A stretch of DNA of 64,000 nt, taken from contig JBPOIU010000104.1 of the NCBI GenBank assembly GCA_052034255.1, positions 1 through 64,000 of the forward strand, in the 5' to 3' direction. The position numbers and the translations under genes are program-made. The stretch is from JADJEK01 sp052034255 (lineage in GTDB: Bacteria; Planctomycetota; B15-G4; JADJEK01). Below the pieces are notes generated by a model. The model searched no databases and was not told the origin of the DNA. It saw nothing but the letters and a program-made list of their open reading frames with translations. This document shows, one piece after another, positions 51,522-60,957 of the stretch; the stretch's first letter is position 1, and the number at the start of each line of letters is the position of its first letter.

Positions 51522-54036
51522 AGACAATCGGGTGAAGGCAACGGACGACGGGACGGATTACGACTCGTCCTCCATCCAGGTCCTCGAAGGCCTCGAAGGT
51601 GTGCGTCGCCGGCCAGCGATGTACATCGGGGACACCAGCGTCGCGGGCCTGCACCACCTGGTCTTCGAGATCGTCGACAACGCCATCGACGAAGCGCTCG
51701 CCGGCCACTGCACGAGCATCAAGGTCGTCATCCACAACGACAACTCGGTCTCGGTCGAGGACAACGGTCGCGGCATCCCGACGGAGATGCACAAGGCCGA
51801 GAAGATGCCCGCAGTCGAGCTCGTGTTCACCAAGCTCCATGCGGGTGGCAAGTTCGACAGCAAGTCGTACAAGGTCTCCGGCGGTCTGCACGGCGTCGGC
51901 GCCTCGGTCGTGAACGCGCTGTCCGAATGGCTCGAAGTCGAGATCCATCGCAAGGGCAAGATCTTCCGCCAGCGCTACCAGCGCGGCGTTCGCGCCAGCG
52001 AACTGCGAGAAGTCGGAACGACGGAGAAGCGCGGCACGATCGTGCGCTTCCGTCCCGATGCGCAGATCTTCGAGACGACCGAGATCATCTTCGAAACGCT
52101 GAACAAGCGCCTGCGCGAGATGTCGTTCCTGATGGGAGCGACCGGCCTCGAAATCATCCTCGTCGACGAGCGCAAGGACAAGTCCGAGACGTTCCGGTAC
52201 CCGGAAGGTTTGCGCTCCTTCGTCGAGATGCTGAACGCGTCGAAGGGACCGATCCACAAGGAGATCATCCACTTCAAGAAGAGCTGCGCGACGCGCGGCA
52301 AGGTCGGCGAGAACAACGCGGCCGAACTCACGCTCGAAGTCGCGATGCAATACAACGAGGGCTATCGCGAAGACGTCTTCTCGTTCGTCAACAACATCAA
52401 CACGATCGAGGGCGGGACGCACCTCTCCGGCTTCCGCGCGGCGCTGACGCGCATCGTCAACAACTACGCGAAGAGCCACAACCTCGCGAAAGACGAAGAG
52501 CTGCCGGAAGGTGAAGACGTTCGCGAAGGCTTGGCCGCGGTGATCTCGCTGCAGCATCCGGATCCGCAGTTCGAGAGCCAGACGAAGATCAAGCTCGGCA
52601 ACCGCGACGTGCAGGGTCTGGTCGAGACCATCGTCAACGACAGCCTGTCGACGTTCTTCGAAGAGAATCCGTCGACCGCGAAGACCATCGTCAACCGCGC
52701 GATGACCGCGATGCGCGCTCGCGAAGCCGCGCGCAAATCCCGCGACCTCGTGCGTCGCAAGGGAGCTCTCGCGTCCGGCAACCTGCCGGGCAAGCTCGCG
52801 GACTGCCAATCCCGCGATCGCGACGAGACCGAACTGTTCCTCGTCGAGGGTGACTCCGCGGGTGGTTCGGCGAAGCAAGGCCGCGATCGCCGCTTCCAAG
52901 CCATCCTGCCGTTGCGTGGCAAGATCCTGAACGTCGAGAAGGCGCGACTCGACAAGATGCTGTCGCACCAGGAAATCACGACGATCATCGCCGCGCTGGG
53001 CACCGGGATCGGCGCCTCGACAGCCGACGACAAGGGGCTCGATCTCGAGAACCTGCGCTACGGCAAGATCATCGTGATGACGGACGCCGACGTCGACGGC
53101 TCGCATATCCGGACGTTGTTGCTGACCTTCTTCTACCGGCACATGAAGCCGTTGATCGAAGCCGGTCGGGTCTACGTCGCCGCGCCGCCGCTGTACCGCC
53201 TCACCAAGGGCAAGCAGATCCGCTACGTGCACACCGACGACGAGAAGCAGCGCGTGCTGCTCGAACAAGGCATCGACGGCGCGGAACTCGAAACCACGAA
53301 CGAGGCGCAAGACAGCAACGCGAGCAAGAAGATCGGCGGCGAGGAGCTGCGCGAGCTCGCGCGTCTGCTCGAACGCGTCGAACTCACGGCGAGCGCGGTG
53401 CTGAAGGGCACGGACCTCGAAGCGTCGACGTACGTGCGCGCGGCGCTCGAGCTCGGGTCGCTGCCGAAGTTCTACGTCCGAGTCCCGGGCGAGCCCGAAC
53501 GCTTCTTCGTGGACGAGAGCGGCCTCGAGCGCTTCCTGGCCGCGCAACGGGAGAAGGCGGGCGGTCGCGAACTCGTGATCGTGCGCGACGGTCGTATGAC
53601 GCGCTCCGCGGACGTCGGCATCGCGCAGATCGACGACCACGCGGACCTGCAAACACACATCACCGAACTCGAGCGGCGCGGTTTCTCGAAGCTCGACCTC
53701 ATCGGTCCGACCGACCCGAAAGCTCCAGCGCCGTTCCGTGTGCGCTTGGGTTCGAAGCACGAATCGGTGCGCGGCCTGATCCAGTTGCTGCGCGTCGTAC
53801 GCGCGGCGGCAACCGACGCGATCGACGTCCAACGCTTCAAGGGTCTCGGCGAGATGAACCCGGCCGAGTTGTGGGAGACGACGTTGAACCCACAGACGCG
53901 CTTGCTGCGTCGCGTGCGGCTCGAAGACGACGTCCTCGCGGACGGGTTATTCTCGATCCTCATGGGAGAAGTCGTCGAACCCCGGCGCGAGTACATCGAG
54001 AGGCACGCGCTCGAAGTGCGCAACCTCGACGTCTGA
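51508..54036 (+). CDS. gyrB: DNA gyrase subunit B
   Basis: 842 residues. GHKL ATPase motifs are FEIVDNAIDEAL, EDNGRGIP and VSGGLHGVGASVVNAL. The transducer domain follows. Toprim motifs are EGDSAGGSAKQGRDR and MTDADVDGSHIRTLLLTFFYRHM. A long insertion (about residues 575-740) between toprim and the QRFKGLGEMN motif is the type seen in E. coli GyrB and is absent from compact GyrB/ParE. It starts inside DUF721. gyrA is not in this window; only the compact parC at 15217 is present. Confidence 0.96.
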   Translation: MAADEDNRVKATDDGTDYDSSSIQVLEGLEGVRRRPAMYIGDTSVAGLHHLVFEIVDNAIDEALAGHCTSIKVVIHNDNSVSVEDNGRGIPTEMHKAEKMPAVELVFTKLHAGGKFDSKSYKVSGGLHGVGASVVNALSEWLEVEIHRKGKIFRQRYQRGVRASELREVGTTEKRGTIVRFRPDAQIFETTEIIFETLNKRLREMSFLMGATGLEIILVDERKDKSETFRYPEGLRSFVEMLNASKGPIHKEIIHFKKSCATRGKVGENNAAELTLEVAMQYNEGYREDVFSFVNNINTIEGGTHLSGFRAALTRIVNNYAKSHNLAKDEELPEGEDVREGLAAVISLQHPDPQFESQTKIKLGNRDVQGLVETIVNDSLSTFFEENPSTAKTIVNRAMTAMRAREAARKSRDLVRRKGALASGNLPGKLADCQSRDRDETELFLVEGDSAGGSAKQGRDRRFQAILPLRGKILNVEKARLDKMLSHQEITTIIAALGTGIGASTADDKGLDLENLRYGKIIVMTDADVDGSHIRTLLLTFFYRHMKPLIEAGRVYVAAPPLYRLTKGKQIRYVHTDDEKQRVLLEQGIDGAELETTNEAQDSNASKKIGGEELRELARLLERVELTASAVLKGTDLEASTYVRAALELGSLPKFYVRVPGEPERFFVDESGLERFLAAQREKAGGRELVIVRDGRMTRSADVGIAQIDDHADLQTHITELERRGFSKLDLIGPTDPKAPAPFRVRLGSKHESVRGLIQLLRVVRAAATDAIDVQRFKGLGEMNPAELWETTLNPQTRLLRRVRLEDDVLADGLFSILMGEVVEPRREYIERHALEVRNLDV

Positions 54037-54054
54037 ACGAACGAGAATCCATCG

Positions 54055-54078
54055 GGGGACTGACCCGGCGGGGTCCCC
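54055..54078 (+). terminator. Hairpin after gyrB
   Basis: GGGGAC (54055-54060) and GTCCCC (54073-54078) form a six-pair stem with a 12-base loop, 19 bases past the gyrB stop. There is no T-run afterwards. It separates gyrB from the MshEN gene 195 bases downstream. Confidence 0.4.
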
Positions 54079-54272
54079 GGAATCTCGTCGACGTGAGACT
54101 TCAGCGCCGGAAGGTGACGCGCGGAGCCGTTTTTCCGCTCGCGGAGGGGTGGTTCACAGCCTTCCGTCTTCTTCCTCGACGGCCTGTCAAGTCGACCCCC
54201 ATCGGTCGCCGAAAAGGTGTCAGATCCTCGGGCTTGCGAACCCCGCTGCCCGTCCGGTCGTGGACATCGTGC

Positions 54273-54788
54273 ATGCGTACCGCGCGCAAGCTGCTCGAAC
54301 GCAAACTCGTCAACGAGCGCCGCCTCGGCGAGATGCTCATCGAGGAAGGGCTGCTCACCGAAGAGCAGTTGAACGCCACGATGAAGGACCACGACGCCGG
54401 TCAGGGTCCGCTGACCGAACTACTGGTCCAAAACGGCTTCGTGAACGAATGGGACCTCGCGAAATGCCTGGTCTCGAAGGTCCAACTGCCGTTCATCTTC
54501 ACCGAGACCTACGACATCCCGCGTGAGGCGCAGGAAGTCCTGCCCTCCGCGGTGTTGCATCAACACCGGATCGTGCCGCTGGACCTCTTCGGCAAGACGT
54601 TGTTGCTCGCGACCACCGGCAACATCACGCAACAGATGGTCGAAGAGATCGAGCTGTCGACGAACCACGACATCAGCCTCTACGTGGCGCTGATCTCCGA
54701 CGTCCAGCTCACGCTGCGAACGAAGTTTCCGCTGGCGAAAGTCGCGGATCAGGTTTCACAGCGCTTCGATCAGCTCTTCAAGGACTGA
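54273..54788 (+). CDS. Stand-alone MshEN (type II secretion GspE N-terminal) domain protein
   Basis: 171 residues from ATG 54273; the longer frame from 53871 lies inside gyrB. LGEMLIEEGLLTEEQLNATMKDH is the MshEN opening. It continues LTELLVQNGFVNEWDLAKCLVSKVQLPFI and IPREAQEVLPSAVLHQHRIVPLDLFGKTLLLATTG, the domain known to bind cyclic di-GMP in GspE and MshE. There is no ATPase part. The last 19 bases overlap the end of the convergent TatA-like gene. A c-di-GMP-binding adaptor for a secretion or pilus motor is the likely role, by family. Confidence 0.78.
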   Translation: MRTARKLLERKLVNERRLGEMLIEEGLLTEEQLNATMKDHDAGQGPLTELLVQNGFVNEWDLAKCLVSKVQLPFIFTETYDIPREAQEVLPSAVLHQHRIVPLDLFGKTLLLATTGNITQQMVEEIELSTNHDISLYVALISDVQLTLRTKFPLAKVADQVSQRFDQLFKD

Positions 54789-55177
54789 TCGGATCCGTCC
54801 GTCGCGCCCTTCGGCGCGTCCGCCGTCGAAGCCTTCGACGGCTCCGACCCCGCACTCGTCGTCGACGCGTCGCTCTTCGGCGCGTCCGCGTCGCCGGCGG
54901 CCGCATCCAAGAGCGGCGGCGCGACCGGACCCGCGGGGTACTTCGGCTCCCGCGCGATCGCCGCTTTGGGCGGTTCGATCTTCAAGCTCGGGCGATCGAT
55001 CTCCGACTGCAGATCGCGCGTGAGGCGCTGCGCTTGGCGCTTCAGCTCGCCGACGGTTCGTCCCACCTGTCGCATCACGTCGGGCAGCTTGCCGCCGAAC
55101 AGCAGCAGAGCGACCACGCAGATCAGGAACATCTCCTGAAAGCCGATGTCGAGGAACGCGAGGTGGGGCACGAACAT
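54770..55177 (-). CDS. TatA/TatB-like twin-arginine translocase subunit
   Basis: 135 residues from ATG 55177, with alternative upstream codons that lack similarity. One N-terminal helix (IGFQEMFLICVVALLLF) is followed by the hallmark FGGKLPDVMRQVGRTVGELKR amphipathic helix. The FG-x-KLP motif separates TatA from TatB. The rest is a Pro/Ala/Asp-rich low-complexity tail of 70 residues. It is the last gene of the LPS-assembly operon and overlaps the convergent MshEN gene by 19 bases. TatC is not in the window. Confidence 0.8.
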   Translation of the reverse strand: MFVPHLAFLDIGFQEMFLICVVALLLFGGKLPDVMRQVGRTVGELKRQAQRLTRDLQSEIDRPSLKIEPPKAAIAREPKYPAGPVAPPLLDAAAGDADAPKSDASTTSAGSEPSKASTADAPKGATDGSDQSLKS

Positions 55178-55214
55178 GAGGTCGAAGCGTAGCGCGAACG
55201 AACGCCGCGGCGCG

Positions 55215-57980
55215 CTACTTCTCCGTGTCCTCGATGCGCTGGGCTTCGCCCTCGGCGAACGCGGGCTCATCGAAGATCGGGGTCAGGTCGTAGCCGTCGG
55301 ACAGCGCGGTCTGGAACCGGTCCCGTTCCGCGCGCCTGAAGAACGCGATCGGCGTGACGGTGAAACCGAAACCCGAACCGATGCCGGACGTCGGCCCGCC
55401 GATCCCGAACTCGAACATCCAGTCCGCGGTGCGCCGTCGCAACACGATGCGCGTTTGCGTTCCGGCTCCTTCGCCGAGGTCGAACTGTTCGAGCAGCACG
55501 ACCTCCCACAACCGCGTCGCCTGATAGGCGATCTCGAACGTGATCGCGCTGAGGTCCTTGGAACGCTCGGTCGGCGTGAACCCGTCGAGGACGAGCGTCG
55601 GACTGGTCCGGCCGCGTGATGCGTACGAATACGACAAGCGCGTGTAGAGGTCGGGACCTGGTTCGGTCTTGAACTCGATCTTGAACTTGTCGAACGAACC
55701 GTCGTTCCAGTTCCACAGCGCCGTCGAGCGCAACGACGAGCGTCGGAGCAAGTAGACGTCGAGGTCGGGGCGATAGACGCCCTCGACGAAGAAGTCGCCG
55801 ATCAGGTCGGCGTCTTCGTCGCGACCGTTCTCGAAGATGAACGGCTGTTGCACGTCGAACTCGAGGAACGTGATCGACTCGGGTCCGAAGCGCGTCATGC
55901 GTCGCGTCTGATAGCGGTTGCGCACGCCGGGCACGATCGCGTGCAGCGTGTCGAAGAACTCCACGCTGTCGTACGGCACGAGCTCCGTCGAATCCGCCGT
56001 CGAGACGAACGTGTAGCGATGACGCAGGGTCGGCTCGACCACGTGGCGGATGCCGTGGATGTTCCAGAAGTCCGACTCGTACTCGGCATCCGTGCGCCAG
56101 AACTGCGTCGTCACGTTGTAGCCAACGGTCATCGCCTCACGGAACGCGCCGCCGCCGTCGATCTTGGCGTCACCGAGCCACATCGTGACCCGGTTCTCGA
56201 AGTACGGATCGAAGCCGAAGATGCCGAGTTCGAACGGCAAATTCAGGCGCTCGATGTCGTCGAAGCGCAGCGCGGTGCCTTCGGAGTAGACGTAGTCCTC
56301 GTCGTCCTCGAAATCGGCTTCGTCGTCGAACTCGTCGTCGTCGAAGTCGTCCTCGAGATCGTCGTCGTCGGTCGCCGAGCGATTGACGAGCGCGACTTCC
56401 GAACGGTGCGTCCAATACAGCCGGGCTGGCTCATCCATGCCCAGCGCGTCCGCGAAGTCGGGGAACTCGGTGAGTGGCCGCGAGATGACGTCGTACGTGA
56501 ACTGCGGCAAGTACTGCGTCTGCGTCTGCCACGAGTTCAGTTTGAAGCGCGCGAGCGCCGTCGCCGCGGAATCGCCGTCGACCTTCTTCAAGTACGCGTA
56601 CGTCTCGGGTTCTTTGTCGCTCTTGTCCTCGTCCGGAATGAACTCCTTCAGGAACCCGCGGTCACTGATGAAGTTGACCTCGGTGTCGAACTGATAGTCG
56701 TCCGGCAGGAAGAAGCGGTTCTGGCTCTTGAAGCGACCGCGATTCCCCGCGGTTCCGGAATCCGCGACCTCCGTCTCGTCCTCGCCCGAGTAGTCGTAGA
56801 TCCAGAAGAACTGGGTCGATCCGAAGTACTTGCGCTCGCCCTGGTCCTTGGTCTCGTACTCGATGCCGCCGCCGAGGCCGAGGCCGCGCGCGGTGTAGAG
56901 GTTGACGTCCGCGAACCAGTTGCCCTCGAACGCGCCTTCGATGCCGAGCTCTTTGTTGAAGCGGTCGCCAGCGTCGAAGAACGTGTTGCCCCAGCGCGTG
57001 GTCGCGAAGGCGCCGTACTTCGTCGAGAAGCCGAGCGAGTATCCGATCAGCGGGATCGGACTCTGGTTGCCCGTGCGGATCGTGAAGTACGGCGCGGTCA
57101 GCAGCGGCACGTCGCCGAGCATGAAGCGGTTGCCGTATCCCGTCGCGCGGCCGCCGTACTCGTTGGCCTTCTGCTCGAACACGAGCCGATCCATCTGGAT
57201 CTCGTAACCCGGCTTGCCGAGTGTCGAGGTGGTGAAGCGCGCGTTCTCGGCTTCGTAGAGCCCGTCGGCGACTCCGCGGATCTCCGCGGCGCGGATGACG
57301 ATCGGCGTCGGCGGATTCTTCGGATCGAACGGATCCGGCTTCTCCTTCTTCTTCTGCGACTGGATGTCGGCGAAGGAAGCCGACTGCAGATCGGTGCGGA
57401 TCTCGCCGCCGACGATGACGCGGCGATTCTCGATGACGTTGAGGTAGACCTTCTCGGCCTGGAAGATCGTGCGCCCCTCCATCGAAAGGTACACGTCGCC
57501 GTCCGCGAAGATCTCGCGCACCTTGCCCGCCGAACCCGGCACGAGCAGGGACGACATATCGGTCGAGGCATCGGCGGCGCCGCTCGACTTCTCGCGTGGC
57601 AACTCAGCGGCGAATGGAAACCCATCCTTCGGTTCGGGCAAGTTCGACTTGCCCTGCTGGTCGTCGTCGAACCAGATGAGGATGTTCTGCGCGATGAGGC
57701 GCATGTCGCCGTAGACGATCTCGGCGCCGCCGGCGATCGCCAGCACGCGGACCGTGTCTTCCTTCGCGGGATCGCCATCCCGCAGGTTGAACAACTGCCC
57801 GGCCACGTTGTTCACGTACAGCTCGGGCGGCGGCGGTGGAGTCGCCGGCACGTGCGCCTCGAGACCGGTGATGCTCGATTCCGCGGTTTGCGCAGCGCAC
57901 GGCAACGCGCACGCCAGCGCGAACAGCGCTGCCGCGGACGGCGCTCGTCGTCGTCGACTCGTCGTACCGCTCAAACCCAC
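55215..57980 (-). CDS. lptD: LptD-like LPS-assembly outer membrane protein
   Basis: 921 residues from GTG 57980 with a signal peptide (ALACALPCAAQ). Residues about 45-260 resemble the OstA/LptD jellyroll (VYLSMEGRTIFQAEKVYLNV). The rest is a beta-barrel of alternating aromatic strands with many short loops. A striking acidic insertion around 535-560 is over twenty Asp/Glu residues among about 28, with aromatic neighbours. Such a loop on the cell surface could bind calcium. LptD inserts LPS into the outer membrane with LptE. It follows the LptC/OstA gene by 13 bases. Confidence 0.8.
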   Translation of the reverse strand: MGLSGTTSRRRRAPSAAALFALACALPCAAQTAESSITGLEAHVPATPPPPPELYVNNVAGQLFNLRDGDPAKEDTVRVLAIAGGAEIVYGDMRLIAQNILIWFDDDQQGKSNLPEPKDGFPFAAELPREKSSGAADASTDMSSLLVPGSAGKVREIFADGDVYLSMEGRTIFQAEKVYLNVIENRRVIVGGEIRTDLQSASFADIQSQKKKEKPDPFDPKNPPTPIVIRAAEIRGVADGLYEAENARFTTSTLGKPGYEIQMDRLVFEQKANEYGGRATGYGNRFMLGDVPLLTAPYFTIRTGNQSPIPLIGYSLGFSTKYGAFATTRWGNTFFDAGDRFNKELGIEGAFEGNWFADVNLYTARGLGLGGGIEYETKDQGERKYFGSTQFFWIYDYSGEDETEVADSGTAGNRGRFKSQNRFFLPDDYQFDTEVNFISDRGFLKEFIPDEDKSDKEPETYAYLKKVDGDSAATALARFKLNSWQTQTQYLPQFTYDVISRPLTEFPDFADALGMDEPARLYWTHRSEVALVNRSATDDDDLEDDFDDDEFDDEADFEDDEDYVYSEGTALRFDDIERLNLPFELGIFGFDPYFENRVTMWLGDAKIDGGGAFREAMTVGYNVTTQFWRTDAEYESDFWNIHGIRHVVEPTLRHRYTFVSTADSTELVPYDSVEFFDTLHAIVPGVRNRYQTRRMTRFGPESITFLEFDVQQPFIFENGRDEDADLIGDFFVEGVYRPDLDVYLLRRSSLRSTALWNWNDGSFDKFKIEFKTEPGPDLYTRLSYSYASRGRTSPTLVLDGFTPTERSKDLSAITFEIAYQATRLWEVVLLEQFDLGEGAGTQTRIVLRRRTADWMFEFGIGGPTSGIGSGFGFTVTPIAFFRRAERDRFQTALSDGYDLTPIFDEPAFAEGEAQRIEDTEK

Positions 57981-57993
57981 CCGCCCCTCGAAC

Positions 57994-60957
57994 TCAAGGC
58001 TTCACTTTCTTCGCGATCTTCTCGTACTCGCCCGGACCCGTGCTGACGTCCGTCGAATCGAGTTGGATGCGCACGCTGGTTCCGTCATAGCGCACGAAGT
58101 CGTCGGGACCGTCCATCTCCGCCCAACACAACGGAGCCGGAGCGCGGAGTTCGATGAAGCTCCCGCGCTCGCCCGGCAGCCATTCCGCGACGTCGCCGCC
58201 GGCGCGCAACGGTCGATCGCCCGACTGTTCGATCCGCACGCGACCCTCGGCGAGGATCCGTTCGATCTTCGGTGCCGGACCGTTCAGATCCGTGGTTGGC
58301 GCGCCGTCCTCGGTCTTCGCGAACGTCACCGTGAGCTTGTCGCAGTGCATCGCGCGATCTTCGACGCCCGCCTGCTCGAACGTCACGAGCACGTTCTGCC
58401 GCAGCACGAGGCGATTCTCGGCGAAATTCAACGGCCCGGCGGACCGAGCGACCATCGTGCGGAACGCTGTGTCGAGTTCCTGCGGATCGACCGGCTGCTT
58501 GATGACGACCGAGCCGCGATCGGGGCACTCGAGCGACTTCGTGTCCTGATGCACCAGGACGACGTTGCCGCCGACGCCGATCTGCTCTTGCACCTTCACC
58601 TTCGGATCACTCGCCGAACGCAGCACCAACGCGTCTTCGTCGTCGTCGCCGTAGACGGTCACGACCGCCGTCGGCTGATCGAACACGAGCCGATGGCCGG
58701 TGGCGACCAGGCCTTCGGCGGGGTTCACGTACTTCACGCGGCCGGTCGCTTCGAGGTTCAGCGTCTTCGGCGTTTCACCGGTCGCTTCGTCCTTCTCCGG
58801 CAGGTGGACGACGAGATGGTCGGAATCGAGCGTGCCCGGTTCACCCGGAGCCTCGTCGGAAGTCGCCTTCGCTTCGGCGCCTTCGTCCTCGACGACCAGC
58901 AGATCGTTCGGCACCACGGCGTGCACCGAGCCGTCCGCCACGAGCTCGTTCTTCTTCGGGTCGAAGTCGATCTTGCGCGCCAGGATCTCGTTGCCGGTGC
59001 GCCGTTCGTCCACGAGCTTGACGCGGGCGAGAGGTCCGAAGTCCGCGGCGAGGATCGTCACCTTCTGCGATTCGTCTTCGAAGATCTGCAGCTCGACCGA
59101 TTCGCCGTTGCCGTCGACGTTCTTCAGCGGGCTGGAGAACGAGACGCTCCCGATCGCGGTGACCTTGGTGGGACCGGAACCACTTCCGGGCGCATCGATC
59201 GTCAACGAAGTCGAGGAGTCCATCGTCAACGAGCGCGCGCCGTTCTCGTCGACCGTCAACGAGTTCTTGCCGGTGAAGGTCGCACGGATCGGCGCGCCAT
59301 CCGCGGCGGGCGGCGAGATGATCGCGACGCAATCGACCCCGGTCACGACGACGTTGCGCTTGACGTCCCCGGTGTCGTTGCGCGTGAGGTCGATGCGCGG
59401 ATTGGGCCGCAGTTCGATGTCGAAATCGGACGGATCGGTCGCCCCGTCCTTCGGTCGCACTTCGATCGCGTCGGCCGAGAACGAACCCTGCGCGAACTCG
59501 CCGCGCGCACGCAGGCGCGAGTTCAAGCGCTCGAGCTTCATCTGTTCCGCGCCTTGGTCGTCGGTCTCGCGCACGACGAACACGTCGATTTCCTCGCCGT
59601 CGATGCGGAAGCTGCGCTCCGGCGTCGATTGGATGCCGAGGAACGCCGCGTCGCGCAGCAAGATCTTCATGCGCTCGGGCGCGTCCTCGGACGCGCGCTC
59701 GAGAGGCTCGACGCGAATCAGCGTCTTCGCGGCGGCGTTCAACAAGTCGGTCGTCGCGGCCGTGGCGTTCGGATCCGCACCGGCTTCGGCGGTCGGCGAG
59801 CCGAACCGCGCATTCTCGATCCGCGCGTCGTTCTTCAGCACCAGGACGTCGCCGAGCGCCGTCTTCTCCATCGACAGCACTTCGCCGCTGAACGTGCCGC
59901 GTGCATCGACCAACTTCGAGAGCCGATCGCGCGCACCCGTCGCGACGACTTTCGAAATGCGCATGCCGCCGTCGTGATCGCCCGAATCCGGGTCCGTCGC
60001 TTCAGCCGCGGGCGCCGCATGGTCGAGCGTGATCTCGAGCACGGAGCACGTCAGCTCAGTGCCCTCCTGCGATCCGACGACGTTTTCGCGGAACGTCAGT
60101 ACGCCGCTCTTCAGCGTCGGCTTCTCGGTGTCGCTGCGCGCGTTTTCCGTCATGGCCGCGTCGGACGGCACGTAGTCGAATGCGCCGGAGCACGTGATGC
60201 GACGCAAGGCCGCTGAATCCGGATCCTCCGGCTCATTGGCGTTCGGATCCGAACTCGGCATGCGGAACGCGGTGCCTTCGACGAGCACGTTGCGCTCGAA
60301 CGAGAACGCGCCGCGCGACTTCGAGTAGCGCAGACCGTCGCCTTCGATGTGCATGCCTTCTTGGTCGATGAACGCGCGCCGCGGCACGTACGTGTCCATC
60401 GAGATGCCGTTGATCTGCATCTCGTCGGTCGTGAGCTTCGCGGCGCGCGCGCCCGATTCGTCGAGGTAGTCGACGACGACGTTGCCTTGGAGCAGCAGTG
60501 CTTCGATCTCGGAGCCGGAGAAGCCACCCGCGACGTCCGGGGCTTCGACGAAGGTGATCGCGGCTTCGTCGCCGCGCACGATCGCGACGACGCGCTCTTC
60601 CGGCCCCGTCTTCTTGTTGAAGATCTGCACTTCGACGGCGCGTGCGCGCGTCCGCTTCGCGACTGCGCCGATCGTCTCGCCGATGACGATCGAGTATTTC
60701 TTCACCTTCTCGCCGGTCTCTTCGAGCGTCTCCATCGCGATGATGCGCGCGCCCCGCACGGAAAGGCTCGACGCGCCATCGACGCGTTCCACGCCGGCCG
60801 AGACCGGCGACGTGGTCGATGCACTCGCGTCGGCGGGTGGCGAGAACCGCCGCCGCTTGCCGAAGATGCTCTGCTCTTGCACGAGCAGCACGACGACGAA
60901 GACGCCGAGCACGCCCGACAGCAACAGCACGAAGCGGACCGAGCGGCGGTTCAGCAT
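57994..60957 (-). CDS. Giant LptC/LptA (OstA)-type LPS export protein
   Basis: 987 residues from ATG 60957, overlapping the kdsC stop by 7 bases. One N-terminal transmembrane helix (residues about 9-28) is followed by LptC-like segments and repeated OstA beta-jellyroll blocks, for example ALLLQGNVVVDYLDE, HIEGDGLRYSKSRGAFSFERNVLVEG and ENRLVLRQNVLVTFEQAG. Ordinary LptC is 190 and LptA 185 residues, so this protein could form the whole inner-to-outer membrane bridge by itself. Periodic EGDGLxYxKxxxxFxFxRNV blocks are seen at about 215, 830 and 930. Confidence 0.75.
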   Translation of the reverse strand: MLNRRSVRFVLLLSGVLGVFVVVLLVQEQSIFGKRRRFSPPADASASTTSPVSAGVERVDGASSLSVRGARIIAMETLEETGEKVKKYSIVIGETIGAVAKRTRARAVEVQIFNKKTGPEERVVAIVRGDEAAITFVEAPDVAGGFSGSEIEALLLQGNVVVDYLDESGARAAKLTTDEMQINGISMDTYVPRRAFIDQEGMHIEGDGLRYSKSRGAFSFERNVLVEGTAFRMPSSDPNANEPEDPDSAALRRITCSGAFDYVPSDAAMTENARSDTEKPTLKSGVLTFRENVVGSQEGTELTCSVLEITLDHAAPAAEATDPDSGDHDGGMRISKVVATGARDRLSKLVDARGTFSGEVLSMEKTALGDVLVLKNDARIENARFGSPTAEAGADPNATAATTDLLNAAAKTLIRVEPLERASEDAPERMKILLRDAAFLGIQSTPERSFRIDGEEIDVFVVRETDDQGAEQMKLERLNSRLRARGEFAQGSFSADAIEVRPKDGATDPSDFDIELRPNPRIDLTRNDTGDVKRNVVVTGVDCVAIISPPAADGAPIRATFTGKNSLTVDENGARSLTMDSSTSLTIDAPGSGSGPTKVTAIGSVSFSSPLKNVDGNGESVELQIFEDESQKVTILAADFGPLARVKLVDERRTGNEILARKIDFDPKKNELVADGSVHAVVPNDLLVVEDEGAEAKATSDEAPGEPGTLDSDHLVVHLPEKDEATGETPKTLNLEATGRVKYVNPAEGLVATGHRLVFDQPTAVVTVYGDDDEDALVLRSASDPKVKVQEQIGVGGNVVLVHQDTKSLECPDRGSVVIKQPVDPQELDTAFRTMVARSAGPLNFAENRLVLRQNVLVTFEQAGVEDRAMHCDKLTVTFAKTEDGAPTTDLNGPAPKIERILAEGRVRIEQSGDRPLRAGGDVAEWLPGERGSFIELRAPAPLCWAEMDGPDDFVRYDGTSVRIQLDSTDVSTGPGEYEKIAKKVKP

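Noticed and set aside
51487..53832. Minus-strand open frame of 781 codons antisense to gyrB
   Set aside because: It is the reverse-strand shadow of a GC-rich gene, with repeated Arg/Val/Asp composition and no homology or ribosome site.
55848..60216. Long plus-strand open frames (732 and 820 codons) opposite lptD and the OstA gene
   Set aside because: They are antisense shadows of real coding frames. The composition is Arg/Glu/Val-rich without domain signatures.
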